NCBI GenBank assembly: GCA_948329865.1
Contig: OX415254.1
Span: 102,761,163 to 102,825,162 of the forward strand
DNA: 64,000 nucleotides
Direction: 5' to 3'
From: Linaria vulgaris
Lineage: Eukaryota; Streptophyta; Magnoliopsida; Lamiales; Plantaginaceae
Shown here: piece by piece, positions 23,320 to 35,800 of the stretch
Numbering within the stretch: the first letter of the stretch is position 1
Layout of the letters: every line of letters starts with the position of its first letter
Notes under the pieces: generated by a model
What the model saw: the letters and a program-made list of their open reading frames with translations, nothing else
Databases searched by the model: none
What the model was told of the DNA's origin: nothing
Translations under genes and position numbers: made by a program

Positions 23320-25045
23320 CTAACAGTCGCCGGAAAACTCAATTAACTTCGCCGGAGGACAACAAAACAGATTATAAGCGGGTTGACTGGTCTGATTATA
23401 TCAAGTAAGGATGAATTGGACCGAGCCTGCTAAAGTCTTCATACCTTTGCCAAAAGCAGATTAATGGCCTGTAATCCCTCTGCAATGAGTGAGACTTTAA
23501 AAATTAAGACACAACAAATGTATATGGAAAGCATTAATTCTGCAAATAAGATTCACTTTCAAGTTTTTACTTTACAATAAGTTCTTGAAGTAAACATTAA
23601 AAAAAGGATGAACTTAATCGATTTAGTTCGACCCAATATGGCAAAGATGTTCATTACATTTTCATTGACTTACAAAATAACGCTTGAAGAACGAAAAAGA
23701 CTGAAGCAACTACTAAGAAAAAATCCTCAAGTAGTAGAGAGCTGCAAATGTTAACCTGAGATTGTTAGAACTTAGAAGAGTCCTCAGACTCAAAAGGGTG
23801 GTAGAACATCGTCTTTTCATTTCTTTGGGACTGCAGCCATGGTTTTGATTCTATGAACTCGGTCATACAATATATGTCCTGCAATTTTCCACGAAAAGTT
23901 CCTCAAGTAAGAAACAAAATGTTGCCTACTTAGTTAAATTAGTTTGAATGATCGGTCCTTTAATCTCTGAAACTAAAACAACCAACCTACTAGATCCGTT
24001 AACTAAGAATAACTTAGGAGGCAAAATTCCTTCAATATACATCCATGATTTGAAACATTCAACTACAAATGGAACTCTTCATACATCCAAACAAGTATTT
24101 CAAAGGCGAGTAAACTGTTAGTCATCTGCCTCATGCATGCAAAGTTACACAGACCTGGTTCGGTAAATTTGCATGCAAAATGAAATAGAAAATGAATTTG
24201 AATGTAACAACAAAATCAGTAAACATGGTTCTTGCAGGGTGCTCAAGCTGCTACCTCTATGATCAATGCATGCCGATGAACAGAAGTAAACCTCAACAGA
24301 ACAAGAAACTCTCGCATTTTCAAGAAACAGTACATAGTTTACTTTCATGCCGAGGCTACATTTATCGCTTAAAAAACTTCAGAAAACAGTTAAAGGTACT
24401 TTCAGATATGCACATGTTAATAAAGTTAGATAAGTGACCTGTCTTCCATATGAGTAATCAACATTTCACCGCAAAAATCGAGAGAAAAACGATAACAACT
24501 TAATTCAATTGTATGCACACACAAATCATATACATTCATTTAGGTATACATATAGGTATCAATGTGGGCGTGTTTTCAAATGCGCGGTAAAACGAAAGCC
24601 AATCGCAAACGACTCGACTCGCGAATAACTCCCGCCTCTCTCAAACACCTCAAGTTCATCCAAAGCACAAACACTGGTACGAAATACTCAACACAATACT
24701 TCTCAAAAACACAAATATTAGCAGGAAAAAAACGCTCAGTTCCTCAAATACACAGCTCAATTCATCAACAAAACACATATTTCACGACCTAAATCACCGG
24801 ATCCATCTCTATACACAAATATTATTCGAAATCCTTCCGATCCACCACGAATGACGGATAATCATCGAAAATTCTCGTTCGAAATCATACACAAAAGTGT
24901 AATTACATGATGAAGAATCGCTAATACGAACCTTTGAACCGAACGGATGAGGTTTGAGCACACGGCGGAGGAGGGCGGAGTACGGCGGAGGATCGCCTCT
25001 TACTGCTGCAAATGAAAAAGTGACGTAGGGGTCGAGGCAGGGCAT
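23320..25045 (-). promoter_or_regulatory. Probable 5' leader with intron(s) and promoter of the kinase gene
   Basis: No domain-bearing frame is found. A GC-richer block at 24930-25045 (minus strand) looks like a first non-coding exon: it has a donor-like 'aaag/gttcgtatt' and lies ~1.6 kb upstream of the coding ATG. Acceptor-like sites occur near 23440. Plant genes often have a 5' UTR intron of this kind. An 87-codon-style frame beginning MPCLDPYVTF at 25045 could be a leader ORF. Inferred only; a transcript would decide it. Confidence 0.4.
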
Positions 25046-25083
25046 TTATTTTTATACCTAATCTGTCAGATACAGACATGTTA

Positions 25084-25711
25084 GGCCGTGTTTGGTTTGC
25101 AAGGTGAGATTAAAGGAGATTAACTGATTAAGTATGGGATTGCGGTAGATTGTTGTGTTTGGTTAAAAAGTATGAGTAAGTGTGATTAATTTTAAAAATA
25201 TGTTATTAACTTGACCATTTTGTCCTTTTGTATAACTTTTTTTTCTTTTCTAAAATAATGATATCTCAACAATTGTTTTAATTCACACATTTTGAGTTTC
25301 AAACTTAAAAATACGACCTACTTCTAGCTCTCACATTCCAGTATTAATTACAGTTATTTTTTTAATGTTTTGATAACAATTTAAGATGTATTAATTTTTA
25401 TATTATTGCACTTGTTAATAAGAAATTATTTCCTATCAAGCTATTTCCCCTTTTGTGTATAATTATTAGTAATAATAAATTAACTGAGACGGAAAAAGAT
25501 AGAAAATAAATAAGCGAGTAACTTGATTTTCTTGATAAACAATCACATAATTTTGATAAAATTTTTGGTAATTAGTTAGTAGTCTAACTGAAAAATAAGT
25601 AAAGAAACATATAAAAAGGTTTTGTCTTTCGCACTCTCCAACCGCGACATCCTATGCCGACCGCTAGTTAGATCCTAATTTATCGGAAAAAAATTGTCGA
25701 TCCGTATATTA
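25084..25711. other. MITE-end-like word and AT-rich spacer
   Basis: 'ggccgtgtttggtttg' at 25084 is the kind of terminal word seen in plant PIF/Harbinger- or hAT-derived miniature elements. The inverted partner is not found downstream, so this may be a truncated end. The rest is AT-rich without genes. Confidence 0.3.
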
Positions 25712-26230
25712 ACAGCTAGTTAGATTAGAAAAAAAAAGCATCAGAATCCAAGTAGGTGTAATTAACTTCTTAGGATAACATAAATCTTACAACAATCAAA
25801 ACATTCAATTTAAGTAATTAGGTGAACCAAAATAAAAACAGCAACCCGAAGGATATGTATGGATATCCTCCACGCACTAGATGAGCTAAAACTACAAAGA
25901 GATTATAGTTTTTTAATGAATCAATATCTTTTTGTCATCTTTAATGTGTTCATGTACAGAAAAACCTCATCTTCAAGTAAATGAACTGCCTTACCAGCTC
26001 ACCATCTCAGCATAACATAAATTAGTTACATGGCGGAATTAGCAAACACGAGCAACATACCGATCCCGTTCAAGTGTCCGATCGCTAAGTGCTCTAGCAA
26101 TATCGGTATCCGCAATTAAAACCCGAAAAGAAAGCAATTAGAATAGCAGGGGAGAAGTAGAGCACTTTGTTCGACATGAAGAGGCTGCCTGAATGGGTTT
26201 ATTTGAATCTGCAGAAGAGTTCCAATATGT
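25712..26230. repeat. Segmental duplicate of 18437-18950
   Basis: Direct repeat of the 3' flank and last exon of the MYND gene. The shared run begins 'catcagaatccaagtagg' and continues through the last exon with scattered substitutions and short indels. Homology then jumps to 28431-29200, matching 18970-19765. This shows the second copy lost the segment in between, or never had it. Confidence 0.85.
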
Positions 26231-29200
26231 AACTTATATCAATCAAGTGAAATAGACTTGCAGTTGTTAAGCTTAAGTTACAAAAGTATACCGGAATTTC
26301 GGGAGCAGTGCCTGTTACTGAGCTTATGCAACTAGCTGCCAGATTAGAAGCTTCTTCACAGTAGTCGGAAAAAACTACAGGAACTTTTATCTCCTTTATT
26401 AGTTTCTATGTTGAAATCAGAAGCAAATAGACACAGATAAGCGTTTTCAGGATCGGCGGATAAAGGTATAGTTGAAAAACATACTATCACTCATTCTCAG
26501 GGTTCAAAAACTCACAAGAGTTGGTAACCAGCTCGTGTAGGCAGCAATACCAGCATTTGGTGCTACTATTATATGAGGAGAGGAGCTCTGCAGTTAATCA
26601 GATCTAAATCAGAAACGGGTGGCATGAGGAACACGATACAAGTTCAATGAAGAGCTTGGGGGCAACCTTCATTATTTCTCTGTAACAGTCGTGATAAAAA
26701 CCAGCATGAAGTCGTAATTTAAGTGAGGACGAATGGCATGTCATTGTTGCTTCACTATGATTCTCAAGAGAAAATTTGCACTCACAATCAACCTCGTTAC
26801 ACTGAGCATAGGTACAAAGATTAATCTCTTCACCATCCCTGGATAGAAATGCGAATGATTTAAACAAATATACATACTATTTGTCAACAAAATAAGCAAA
26901 AAATAGACAAAGTAATATAAAATTAAGCATTTCATCAATTAGACTAAACTCATTATACAGAATCATAATCGTTTCCGTCATGCTTATTAGTGCACATTCC
27001 AAGTTCAGTTTTTTAATACTGACGTGTTAAGATTGTTAAAAGATAAACAAACGAAAAAGCCCAGAGTAAATGAAGAGCAGTTTACTCCAACCACAAAATA
27101 AAACACACACATCAAATTTCTGCAATACAAAGTAATTTTTCTGTGGTAAAATTCCAAGACATATGAGTCCAACTGAGGAAAGGAGCAAACAAACCAGAAA
27201 CATATGCTTACACCAACCTATGCTGAGGAACTGCAGGTCCAACAAGGTCTATATGCACTTGTACTCCAGGGAAAAGTGCAAGCAGTTCTCCGAAGACTGC
27301 CAGCTGAAGAAGTTCCTTTTCTGGTCCTTCAAGAATTTATGAACCAAGAATCCAAAGTTGATACCATATAGTGTTATGGGAGATAATCATTACAGAGAAA
27401 GAGAGAAAAACCATGGGAAGAAAGTAGGTAAATGTTTCGCGCAAGGTAAGAACTTTATATGGATTCATATACATGTTGCAACCTTGAGGTTAGCCATACG
27501 GATGTTCCTGTCCTTGAATATGAAGGTGAATAGTGGCTGCTTAATGTATCATGCTGAATACAGTATATATATGCCTTACCTTAAGGTGGTCCATGGTGAT
27601 TTTCCAAGGGAGATCTGTGCCATGCATATTGTCTTGCCCACATAGAAAATGCACATTTTGAACGCAAGTTCAAATTATTTTTCTCATCTAGTAACTTTTA
27701 AGTATAATTTTTATCATTAAAATATATTTTAAGACATGTCAGAAATAGTTTCCTCAATAGTTTTCTCTTCAATCTAGAAAAGAAATATTATACAAAGAAC
27801 AAAGCAAATACACATTCTAGTGTAACTTGACTGTGCAAAGTTTCACCCCATACATCGCTGACATAGATTCTCTTGATCTACTAGTTCCGATAGAATAAAC
27901 ATCTTATTTAGACTTTTAGAGACTATAATGTTCTACAAAACCTCCATCCGAGATTCTTTGGTCGTCCATTCTATCGATTTATTTGTCGTAAATGAGAATT
28001 GAAGCCTGGTTGGTGCATCTATTGATATGCGTATCATGAAATTGAACCGTTACAAACGATTTCTGCAACTTCTCTAGTATTGGAACTATGCTTATCTTAG
28101 TATGAATATCTTTATGTATCACCTTCTGTTGGGACACCTATCTTAGTCTGAGTATATTCAATTAGAATCTAGTTTCATCTCGAGATAGTACACATCCGTT
28201 GAAACCTTTGACCGAGTCGTTTCTGCTCACACGAACGCACAGGCACACACAAACACAATCATCATCTGCAATTTGTTTCTTCCACCGAACAGAGATTTTC
28301 TAAAAAAAAAAAAATTATTACTGCAGCATGAGTTGAGGTCATAAATGTCAAGTTCGTATCCATCTGAAGTAAACTGTGATGCTGGTCGAGCTCAATGATC
28401 TCCCACACCTTCTCATTAAAATAAACGACTAACAATAACAGGACAGATTAGGTAATGTGGGAATTAGGAAGGTTCAAGAGGTTTTAGAAAGCCTAGACGG
28501 GATATTCTAGCACTTGGCCATGGTGACCTCAAAATATCCAAAAATTTAAAGAAATCGCGACATAAAAGCAAAAGAAAAATTAGAGCATATAATTCACTTT
28601 GGACATAACCCTCCCATATCCGACTATGCCAATAAGTACAAAAACTACCTAGATAATGTATCCGCAATTCGCGACTGATTTCAGGAATCAAGTTTTTGAG
28701 AGTTGCAAGCTCAATAGCCCGATATATAGTGAGCGGCTGAGAAAAAGAAAAAGAAAAAAGCGTTAGGGTATTCTAAGCCGCTAATCACTCAGGCCAAGTA
28801 AATACTAAAATGTAAACAATTCAGACAAGTACACATTCAAAAAAGAACTCCTAAGTTTCTGAAACTTTTACTTCCTTAGAAATCCAATATTTATTTAATC
28901 TCTCATTAGTTAGCTGCATAGGAATAACCAAAACCAACAAGATCAATACGATAGGAACGTGAGAGAACATCATATGTTATACTCTGTAGAAGGTCTAACA
29001 CAAACACAAAAACGACAAACTTTACCCAATGGAGAAGTAAAGCAACCGGAGAAGAAAGAGGGATGCACCTCCATTCATAGTACTCCTTCCAACCAGTTAA
29101 ACTCTTGGGCACAAGAGAAGTCGGTCCTGAACAATTAAATGGATGTATTGCTCGTAAACATATTCAACGACGACAAACAAAGTAATTCACAACCGAAAAC

Positions 29201-29852
29201 CAGTACCTTTACAGGGGCATAATTCAAGCGGGAGATCCCAGCTACCGATCAACCTACATTACAAATCTATCCACAGTTACACAAAAAACCAGCTTCGGTT
29301 ACTTTACGACAAACAATATAGCGCTATATCAATCACAATGAGAAAAAGAAAGAAAAAAAAAAAAAGTGCCTGGAATCATCAAAACTAATATCTGAAACCC
29401 CACAGCTACACTCACACGTCCACATTCCGACGCAGTGTATTCCACACTTGATCAAAACCGAACACCTCGTCTCCTACACAACACACATATAACTACTCGA
29501 TTACGCAACGAAACCGATAAAATCGAAATCAGAAAAATATATAATCAAAAAACGATAAATAAACCTGAGACTGTATAAAGGTGAAGGGAAGATCGTTCAA
29601 AATATCGGCGCACTTCATTTGCTGTTTCAACCTCTCACACTCACGCTTGTGCAAGGTCCTGTGTGAAACCTAAAGTAATTAGGTTAAACGACGTCGTAAG
29701 GAAGGGAGAATTGGAAGAGAAAATGAGAGGCGTATTGAATTAGATACCTGGTGAGAGAGAGAACAGTAGGATACAGCTCGGCAGCTGTGGCAGCGCCTGA
29801 TTGGCGGACCACAGCACGGCGTGGTGCGGCTGCCCTTTCCGGCGCACTCCAT
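26116..29852 (-). CDS. MYND zinc-finger protein with MSS51-like C-terminal domain, 369 aa
   Basis: Eleven exons (minus): 29748-29852, 29565-29669, 29370-29473, 29207-29253, 29026-29126, 28649-28736, 27218-27326, 26667-26838, 26516-26587, 26292-26405, 26116-26208. All phases join without a break. The intron after exon 3 needs a GC donor; the others are GT-AG. An N-terminal MYND finger spans residues 13-46: Cys/His pairs in CCGPPIRRCHSC, the YC at 29-30, HQ at 34-35, and HRTLHKREC. The remainder resembles the C-terminal domain of yeast Mss51 and plant relatives: HIIVAPNAGIAAYTSWLPTL, VPVVFSDYCEEA, NPFRQPLHVEQSALLLPCYS. Family members are described as MYND-type proteins of unclear function in plants; a protein-interaction role is likely. 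A pseudogene copy lies at 18.4-19.8 kb. Confidence 0.85.
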
Positions 29853-31490
29853 GGTTGCAGGGGAAGTTACAATTATGATAATAAGTGAAGGTTAAAATTG
29901 TCATCAACTTAGTTACTTATGGTGGTTAGATGATGTAGTGTAATAAAAATGACTAAAATTAAATTTATTGTTTTTTCTCTTAAATTTTATAGCAAAAATA
30001 AAATAATTTTTTTTTTGGTACGAAAAAAATAAAATAATTTAAACCTTATTTTACCACTCTTATAATAGAATTGGTTGCACCACTTCATCGTACAACTGTT
30101 ATATCGTATAAATCACCCAACTCAAGAAATGTAAAGTAGGTTCAATATATTTAAGACTCGATTTTTTAAGGAAAAAAAAATAGAAATCATGGCTCATGAC
30201 TTTATTTTCACTATAGCTCAAACTTATATGAATCGCCATCAAACGGGTTACTTAAAGGGGTTGGGGTTCGTAAACTTTGGAATTTACGACTCAAAACCTC
30301 TAATTTAAACAATGTAAATTTTATCTTCGTTTTTTTTTTTGGGAAGTAATGTAAGTTTGAGTTTTAATTCATCCTCAACATTATACAACGTCTATTACTT
30401 CTACTAATTGACCAATTTGGTTGAATTTCAAACAATAGGACGCAATAAATTTGGATTAAATGACTGAACTAGATGATTATGGTCATTCAGGTTTTGCCGT
30501 TGAATTCAGAAGTGCGTCTTTATTAGGTCCCGAATTTGATAGGAAATTCAATTGATAATCGTTTTATCTTTGTTATTTATTTGCGTTTAGTTAAATACGA
30601 TGTTCATTCTATACAAAAGAAAGAAAAGGAAAGGATGTTCTAAATATTATAAATTTAAAATAATATATGCAAAAGTTCACTATTAAATATGCAAACCATT
30701 TTTCAGGTTTGCATTCGCGTATCTAAAACTAACCAACTCAATGTGACTAACACATGTAAAATAGTATTGAGTTTACCTGTTGTCGGTTGAAAAAAATATC
30801 AATAAAAACATTTTACCAGATTTTGTGATCTTCTTTTGCTTGCATTGTGCACACACGACACACGGTATTGTTTTAACGTCTAAAATGTGATAACGAAATT
30901 GTTTTGCATTAGCTTTCCACCTTTCAATCAAAATTGGATTTCCTCATTCCTAAATTTTATGTTGAGAAATCTCGTCATATTTTAAGTGATACTTATCAAT
31001 CTTCGATAATAAAGTGACTTAGACATGCTAAAGTTACTATATAAGCTTGAAAGAAAGTTAAAATAAAGTTGAGGCTACAAACAAGTAAGGCTCCCATTGT
31101 TCAATCACAAATTTTCACTAGGAGTTTTTTTGTTGTCTTTCCGTCACACTCTAACTCATTTAGAATTTTAGAGACGTAGTTACAACAATAGTAACTTTAA
31201 TTATTCTACATGTTGTCTTTCATTATCTGTCTAACTTATTAGGTGATGTAGTTCTATATGAACGTGACTTTGATAATGTTTAAGGCTTCTCGCGTGATAC
31301 AAAAGTCCTTATTTATGGTGTAGACTTGTTAAAATACCCAAGCACCAAATTGATGATACAGACAATCCTTAGTGTAGAATTGTTAAGACACCCATACAAA
31401 CAATACCTAGTGTAGAATTGTTAAAACACCCATAAGTAATATATAAACACTAATATTTTATTTCTGATAAGAGTTCAGAATAGACACCAA
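29853..31490. other. Upstream region of the MYND gene and AT-rich spacer
   Basis: No gene or clear repeat. The first ~100 bases are presumably the MYND promoter. 31340-31440 has a short repeated phrase ('tagtgtagaattgttaa..acacccata') in two copies. Confidence 0.4.
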
Positions 31491-32695
31491 AGCACTTCCC
31501 AAAAACCGATATCACCACCAAACCTCCCATAACCAGCCCCTCCACCACCACAGTTAATAAATCACATAAAAATACAATCTTTAAAGCAGCAAAATAAAAA
31601 ACAGGACACATAATCTCCAATCTTTAAATAGAAAAACACAATCACGCAACAACCAATGAAACGATATTTATAACGCAAAGTGATAAAGTGATAAACTACA
31701 GAGGAAATTCAAAACAACACGTTGCCACACTATAAAACGGCTTATTGCACTCGAGACATCCAAAACGATAAGAAATGAAAAAAACCCGCCATTATTCACG
31801 AGGCCCCTCTTTGCATTCCCTAGCAAAATACCCAGCATCACCACAGTCAAAGCACTTCCCAAAAACCGATATCACCACCAAACCTCCCATAACCAGCCCC
31901 TCCACCACCACAGTTAATAAATCACATAAAAATACAATCTTTAAAGCAGCAAAATAAGAAACATGACACATAATCTCCAATCTTTAAAAGGAAAAACACA
32001 ATCACACAACAACCCATGAAATGATATTTATAACGCAAAGTGATAAAGTGATAAACTACATAGGAAATTCAGAACAACACGTTGCCACACGATAAAAAGG
32101 CTTATTGCACTCGAGACATCCAAAACGATAAGAAATGAAAAAAACCTGCCACTATTCACGAGGCCCCTCTTTGCATTCCCTAGAGAAATACCCAGCCTCA
32201 CCACAGTCAAAGCACTTCCCAAAAACCGATATCACCACCAAACCTCCCATAACCAGCCCCTCCACCACCACAGTTAATAAATCACATAAAAATACAATCT
32301 TTAAAGCAGCAAAATAAAAAACAGGACACATAATCTCCAATCTTTAAATGGAAAAACACAATCACACAACAACCCATGAAATGATATTTATAACGCAAAG
32401 TGATAAAGTGATAAACTACAGAGGAAATTCAGAACAACACGTTGCCACACTATAAAACGGCTTATTGCACTCGAGACATCCAAAACGATAAGAAATGAAA
32501 ACAACCCGCCATTATTCACGAGGCCCCTCTTTGCATTCCCTAGCGAAATACCCAGCCTCACCACAGTCAAAGCACTTCCCTCAACTGATACCACCACCGC
32601 CTCCGCCACCAAACCTCTCATAACCAGCCCCTCCACCACCACAGTTAATAATAATCACATAAAAATACAATCTTTAAATCAAATAATGTCCAAAA
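31491..32695 (-). repeat. 360-bp tandem array carrying a zinc-knuckle gene fragment
   Basis: Three full units (31491-31850, 31851-32210, 32211-32570) and a partial fourth (to about 32695) repeat with an exact 360-bp period and only a few differences. On the minus strand each unit encodes a CCHC knuckle (CFDCGDAGYFARECKEGPRE or close variants) followed by a stop. The partial fourth unit (32571-32640) retains a glycine-rich stretch (GGGGAGYERFGGGGGGG) before the knuckle, interrupted by one stop. This is the architecture of plant glycine-rich RNA-binding or cold-shock proteins. I infer that a retained piece of such a gene was amplified in tandem. No unit is a complete gene. Confidence 0.85.
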
Positions 32696-32708
32696 ACAAA
32701 ATCGAATC

Positions 32709-33959
32709 TGTTAACAGGATGATAATTCACCTGCTTGAAATAAACAATAAATCAATTACTGGAATTACCAGGTATATTATTATATGATTATGCGATTTGC
32801 ATTCACGATACAGGTATCACACCCCAAGTATTCCTTGGAGCACATCTCCAAACGTCCTATACTGGAGCAAAGTCGTGCCTAATAGGCGGAATCGGTAATT
32901 AAGGCAGGCACCTATCGGGATACACATCCGAAGAAAGTCTTTCACAGACTAACCGCTATCGAAACTACCGCAACACCGGATAGAGCACTCCGCCACCCTC
33001 ATTCTGCCTCTCCGAGAAGAATGAACCCTCGGAAAGGATGAGTTACAGAACCAACCTATCAAAGCCCACTGGAGCTATCGGAAACTAACAGAGTCCCAGA
33101 ACCTTGATAAAAACACTTCCTTGCTATGCACTCCCAACACAAATGCTCTCGGAACACTACCCCAATACTTCCTTGCTATGCACTCCCAACACAAATGCTC
33201 TCGGAACACTACCCCAGTACTTCCTTGCTATGCACTCCCAACACAAATGCTCTCGGAACATTACCCCTGTCGACCAACCCAGAGGTCGGAACTTCATAAT
33301 AACGCAACAACTACAGAACAACACTCTCCGGGTACTCGGAGAAAGAAAACACCTACCCACGATAGCTAAAAACCTCTCGGAGATTAACCCATGAACGAAC
33401 ACCCCCTCGGAGAATATCCTGAAACATACACACCAGAATACACTCCTATCGGAGAAGCATTGTCACTAAGAGAACACTCAGACTCGGCCCTCGAGTCACC
33501 ATTAGAAGCAATGAGCTCTCGGAAGCAAAGAAGGCAGTCTACCCCTTATCATAAAGAAGACCAAAGCCCTCGGAAGAAGAAAAGATACAGTCAGCACTTA
33601 AGATAGACACGTTATCTTATTGGTTAAATGAACATTGTAACACGTGTAGAGCACCACCACATGCATAACGACACCTGTAAAAACATGCATAACGACACAT
33701 GTCCCTAAAAACTCTATATAAACAGAGGAAGAAGGGAAAGAAGAGAGGTCGGACAATAAAGGAAAAACACACGTATAAACTCGGAAATACGCATATCGAC
33801 TCGGAAAATAGAGTGGATCATAGTGAATAAAAGAAAGGAATGTTTTTGTCAGTTTTTCTCTCCCGTTAAATAGCATTTAGTTTTTGAAGCACGGACAAAG
33901 GCGTTCCAACCCAAATAAATAATTCAGTTAATTAGGTCGTAATTCCAAACTTGTTAACA
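32709..33959 (+). mobile_element. Solo LTR with TGTTAACA ends and GAATC target duplication
   Basis: It begins tgttaacagg and ends ttgttaaca, so both ends carry the palindromic word TGTTAACA. A perfect 5-bp duplication gaatc flanks it (32704-32708 and 33960-33964). Inside are a TATA-like 'ctctatataaac' near 33713, the expected downstream A-rich region, and a 52-bp unit repeated three times (33115-33270). The word 'ctcggaa' recurs throughout. No primer-binding site or coding domain is attached, so recombination between two LTRs probably removed the interior. Orientation follows the TATA box. Confidence 0.85.
33115..33270. repeat. 52-bp tandem repeat, three copies, inside the solo LTR
   Basis: Units start at 33115, 33167 and 33219, each beginning acttccttgctatgcactcc. 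They differ at only a few positions, so the expansion is recent relative to the LTR. Confidence 0.9.
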
Positions 33960-33960
33960 G

Positions 33961-34098
33961 AATCTTTAAAGGAAAATCATATAACCCCCCATGAAAATCC
34001 AATCTTTAAAGGAAAACACACAATCACATAAAACCCCATAAAAATCTAATCTTTAAAGGAAAACACACAGTCACATAAACCCCCCATGAAAATCCAAC
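33961..34098. repeat. Continuation of the array spacer: short aatctttaaagg repeats
   Basis: The word aatctttaaaggaaaa occurs at 33961, 34001 and about 34048, separated by 'cccccatgaaaatcc'-type spacers. The same words occur in the spacer part of the 360-bp units, so the solo LTR split one repetitive locus. Confidence 0.7.
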
Positions 34099-35120
34099 AG
34101 CATGACAAGACTAATGATGATGCATTATGATCAAGAAGTGAAGGAACAATTTAGAAACATTACCTTTATTTAATCACGAAAGTACGCTCTTCTCAGTCTC
34201 TACTTACATACTTGTCCTATTACACCATTTATAAATATTATAAAATTGATAATACTAAAAAAGAACTAGACCCACATAATCCTCCAAATAGACGGGTTTT
34301 CAAGTAACACGTTCGGCCGAGAATCTTCAACATGCCCATGCACATCATCCTAGCATTCGGTTTAGCAAGAAAGTCATTAAGTTTATCTATAGTAACAACA
34401 TTGTTGCCATGCAACCTGAAGTCGGATGATCATTCGATCAACTGACTGGCAATATTTTAAATGACAAGTCACATGTTTTACAACGCCTCTATAATAGTAC
34501 AACTTCTAGAGACGAGGACAAACATGAAAGTAACCCGATTTCTTTTTAGAGACGAGTGACTTCGTACGAGTCTCAAACCTTGCCTCCTTGCACGCAGGGC
34601 ATGAAATGCATTCTTGATTGAACAAGATTGATATGGGACTAGAAGCAAGTCCTTATGGAAGTACGTATTACATTACTCAAAAGTTGTTTGATGGTTAGTA
34701 ATGATGGCGTAATGCCCTTATATATAACCCCGCTCCTCAATGGACGATGGAGATAGATTCGATCCTATGATTGAGCTGACACAAGAATTGTAGAAGGTCT
34801 ATCACCCAGACAAAAGTTCCATCATTAGTTTTTCTCTCTTATATTCTGAACTTGAAGATTGTTACCCTATTTTATAATACCATTTATTCTTTGTTTGGCC
34901 ATAAAAAAAAAGTTGATAATATAAATTTATTATACTAGTTAAATGTATAGTCACTTATATTTTGAACATCTTCTTCCTAATTTGCATGTTGTATGCTAAA
35001 ACCTATTTTAGGCACATATATAGTGAGTTTAACATATGAAGTATTTTGTATAAGGATGTGAGTGTTCCCTATGTTGTTAGTTCAATATTGATAAGTCCAT
35101 GGTATGAGTCTCAATCATAG
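34099..35120. other. Non-coding, no recognised feature
   Basis: No domain-bearing frame. Around 34540-34830 the style is LTR-like (a TATA-like 'tatataacc' at 34720 followed by leader-like sequence), but no ends were found. Confidence 0.35.
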
Positions 35121-35135
35121 TCGGTCTTGCAAGTT

Positions 35136-35369
35136 TTTTTTTATGACGCGAGAACCCTCAGCCACTACCTTTGGGGCACTAGATAAACCCTCAGGTCGAC
35201 GAAATAGCCTACAAACCTCGCCAACCAGATAAACTACACTAGGCTAACCATGTGTGACAGGCTCAGACCTAGAAGGCATAGAATCAATTTGCTCACAATG
35301 AGATTCGAACTTGAGACGAAGGAGGGGAGACCCCTCCTCTTTAACTAACTAGGCCACCCCAAGGGGTTT
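35136..35369 (-). mobile_element. tRNA-derived SINE (Au-like), minus strand
   Basis: Reverse complement of the same family as 17724-17980. The tRNA-like head lies at the right end, with 'ccccttggggtggcctag' and a B-box-like 'agttcgaatctc' on the minus strand. The tail is a short T-run on the plus strand. Perfect 15-bp target duplications tcggtcttgcaagtt occur at 35121-35135 and 35370-35384. Slightly diverged from the first copy. Confidence 0.88.
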
Positions 35370-35384
35370 TCGGTCTTGCAAGTT

Positions 35385-35800
35385 AATAAACTATTTAATA
35401 GTGATAGGTCACAACATGTTGTACTTAAAAGATTTTGGACTGTCAATGTGTCTTTTCTTTTAGAAAAAAAAAATGTCAAATAACAACTTAAGATGGGATA
35501 ACTCTAAATTAGCGCGATAGACTAATAAGGTTTTATCGGGTTCTATCCTAAGATGTTAGTGAACACTAAAAAATTAATTTGGAATTAAGAAAATAACTTG
35601 AAAGAGTGGTAGTAATCATTTGTAAAAGCTTGTCCATTGCAAATGATTTTGAGAAGTATATAAAGTGCAAATGAGAAAAAAAAATATGGCTCGCCACTTG
35701 GTGTTTATTAATTGACGGAATGTTGACCCAAAGTTGGTACATATGTTGACATCCTTAGATCTTGGATTGTATGAGGTATAACTATTATCCCATAATGGTC
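35385..35800. other. Non-coding spacer
   Basis: AT-rich, no feature recognised. Confidence 0.4.

Noticed and set aside
31668..32642. Apparent separate short proteins repeated three times on both strands
   Set aside because: They are repeated readings of the 360-bp units; only the minus-strand knuckle piece has meaning, and it is not a complete gene.
31491..32695. CRISPR-like array
   Set aside because: Units are 360 bp, contiguous and without unique spacers, in a plant nuclear sequence.
33104..33876. Several frames inside the solo LTR, including one at 33391-33606 beginning MNEHPLGEYPETY
   Set aside because: They arise from the 52-bp tandem repeat and the ctcggaa-rich LTR sequence; LTRs do not normally encode protein.
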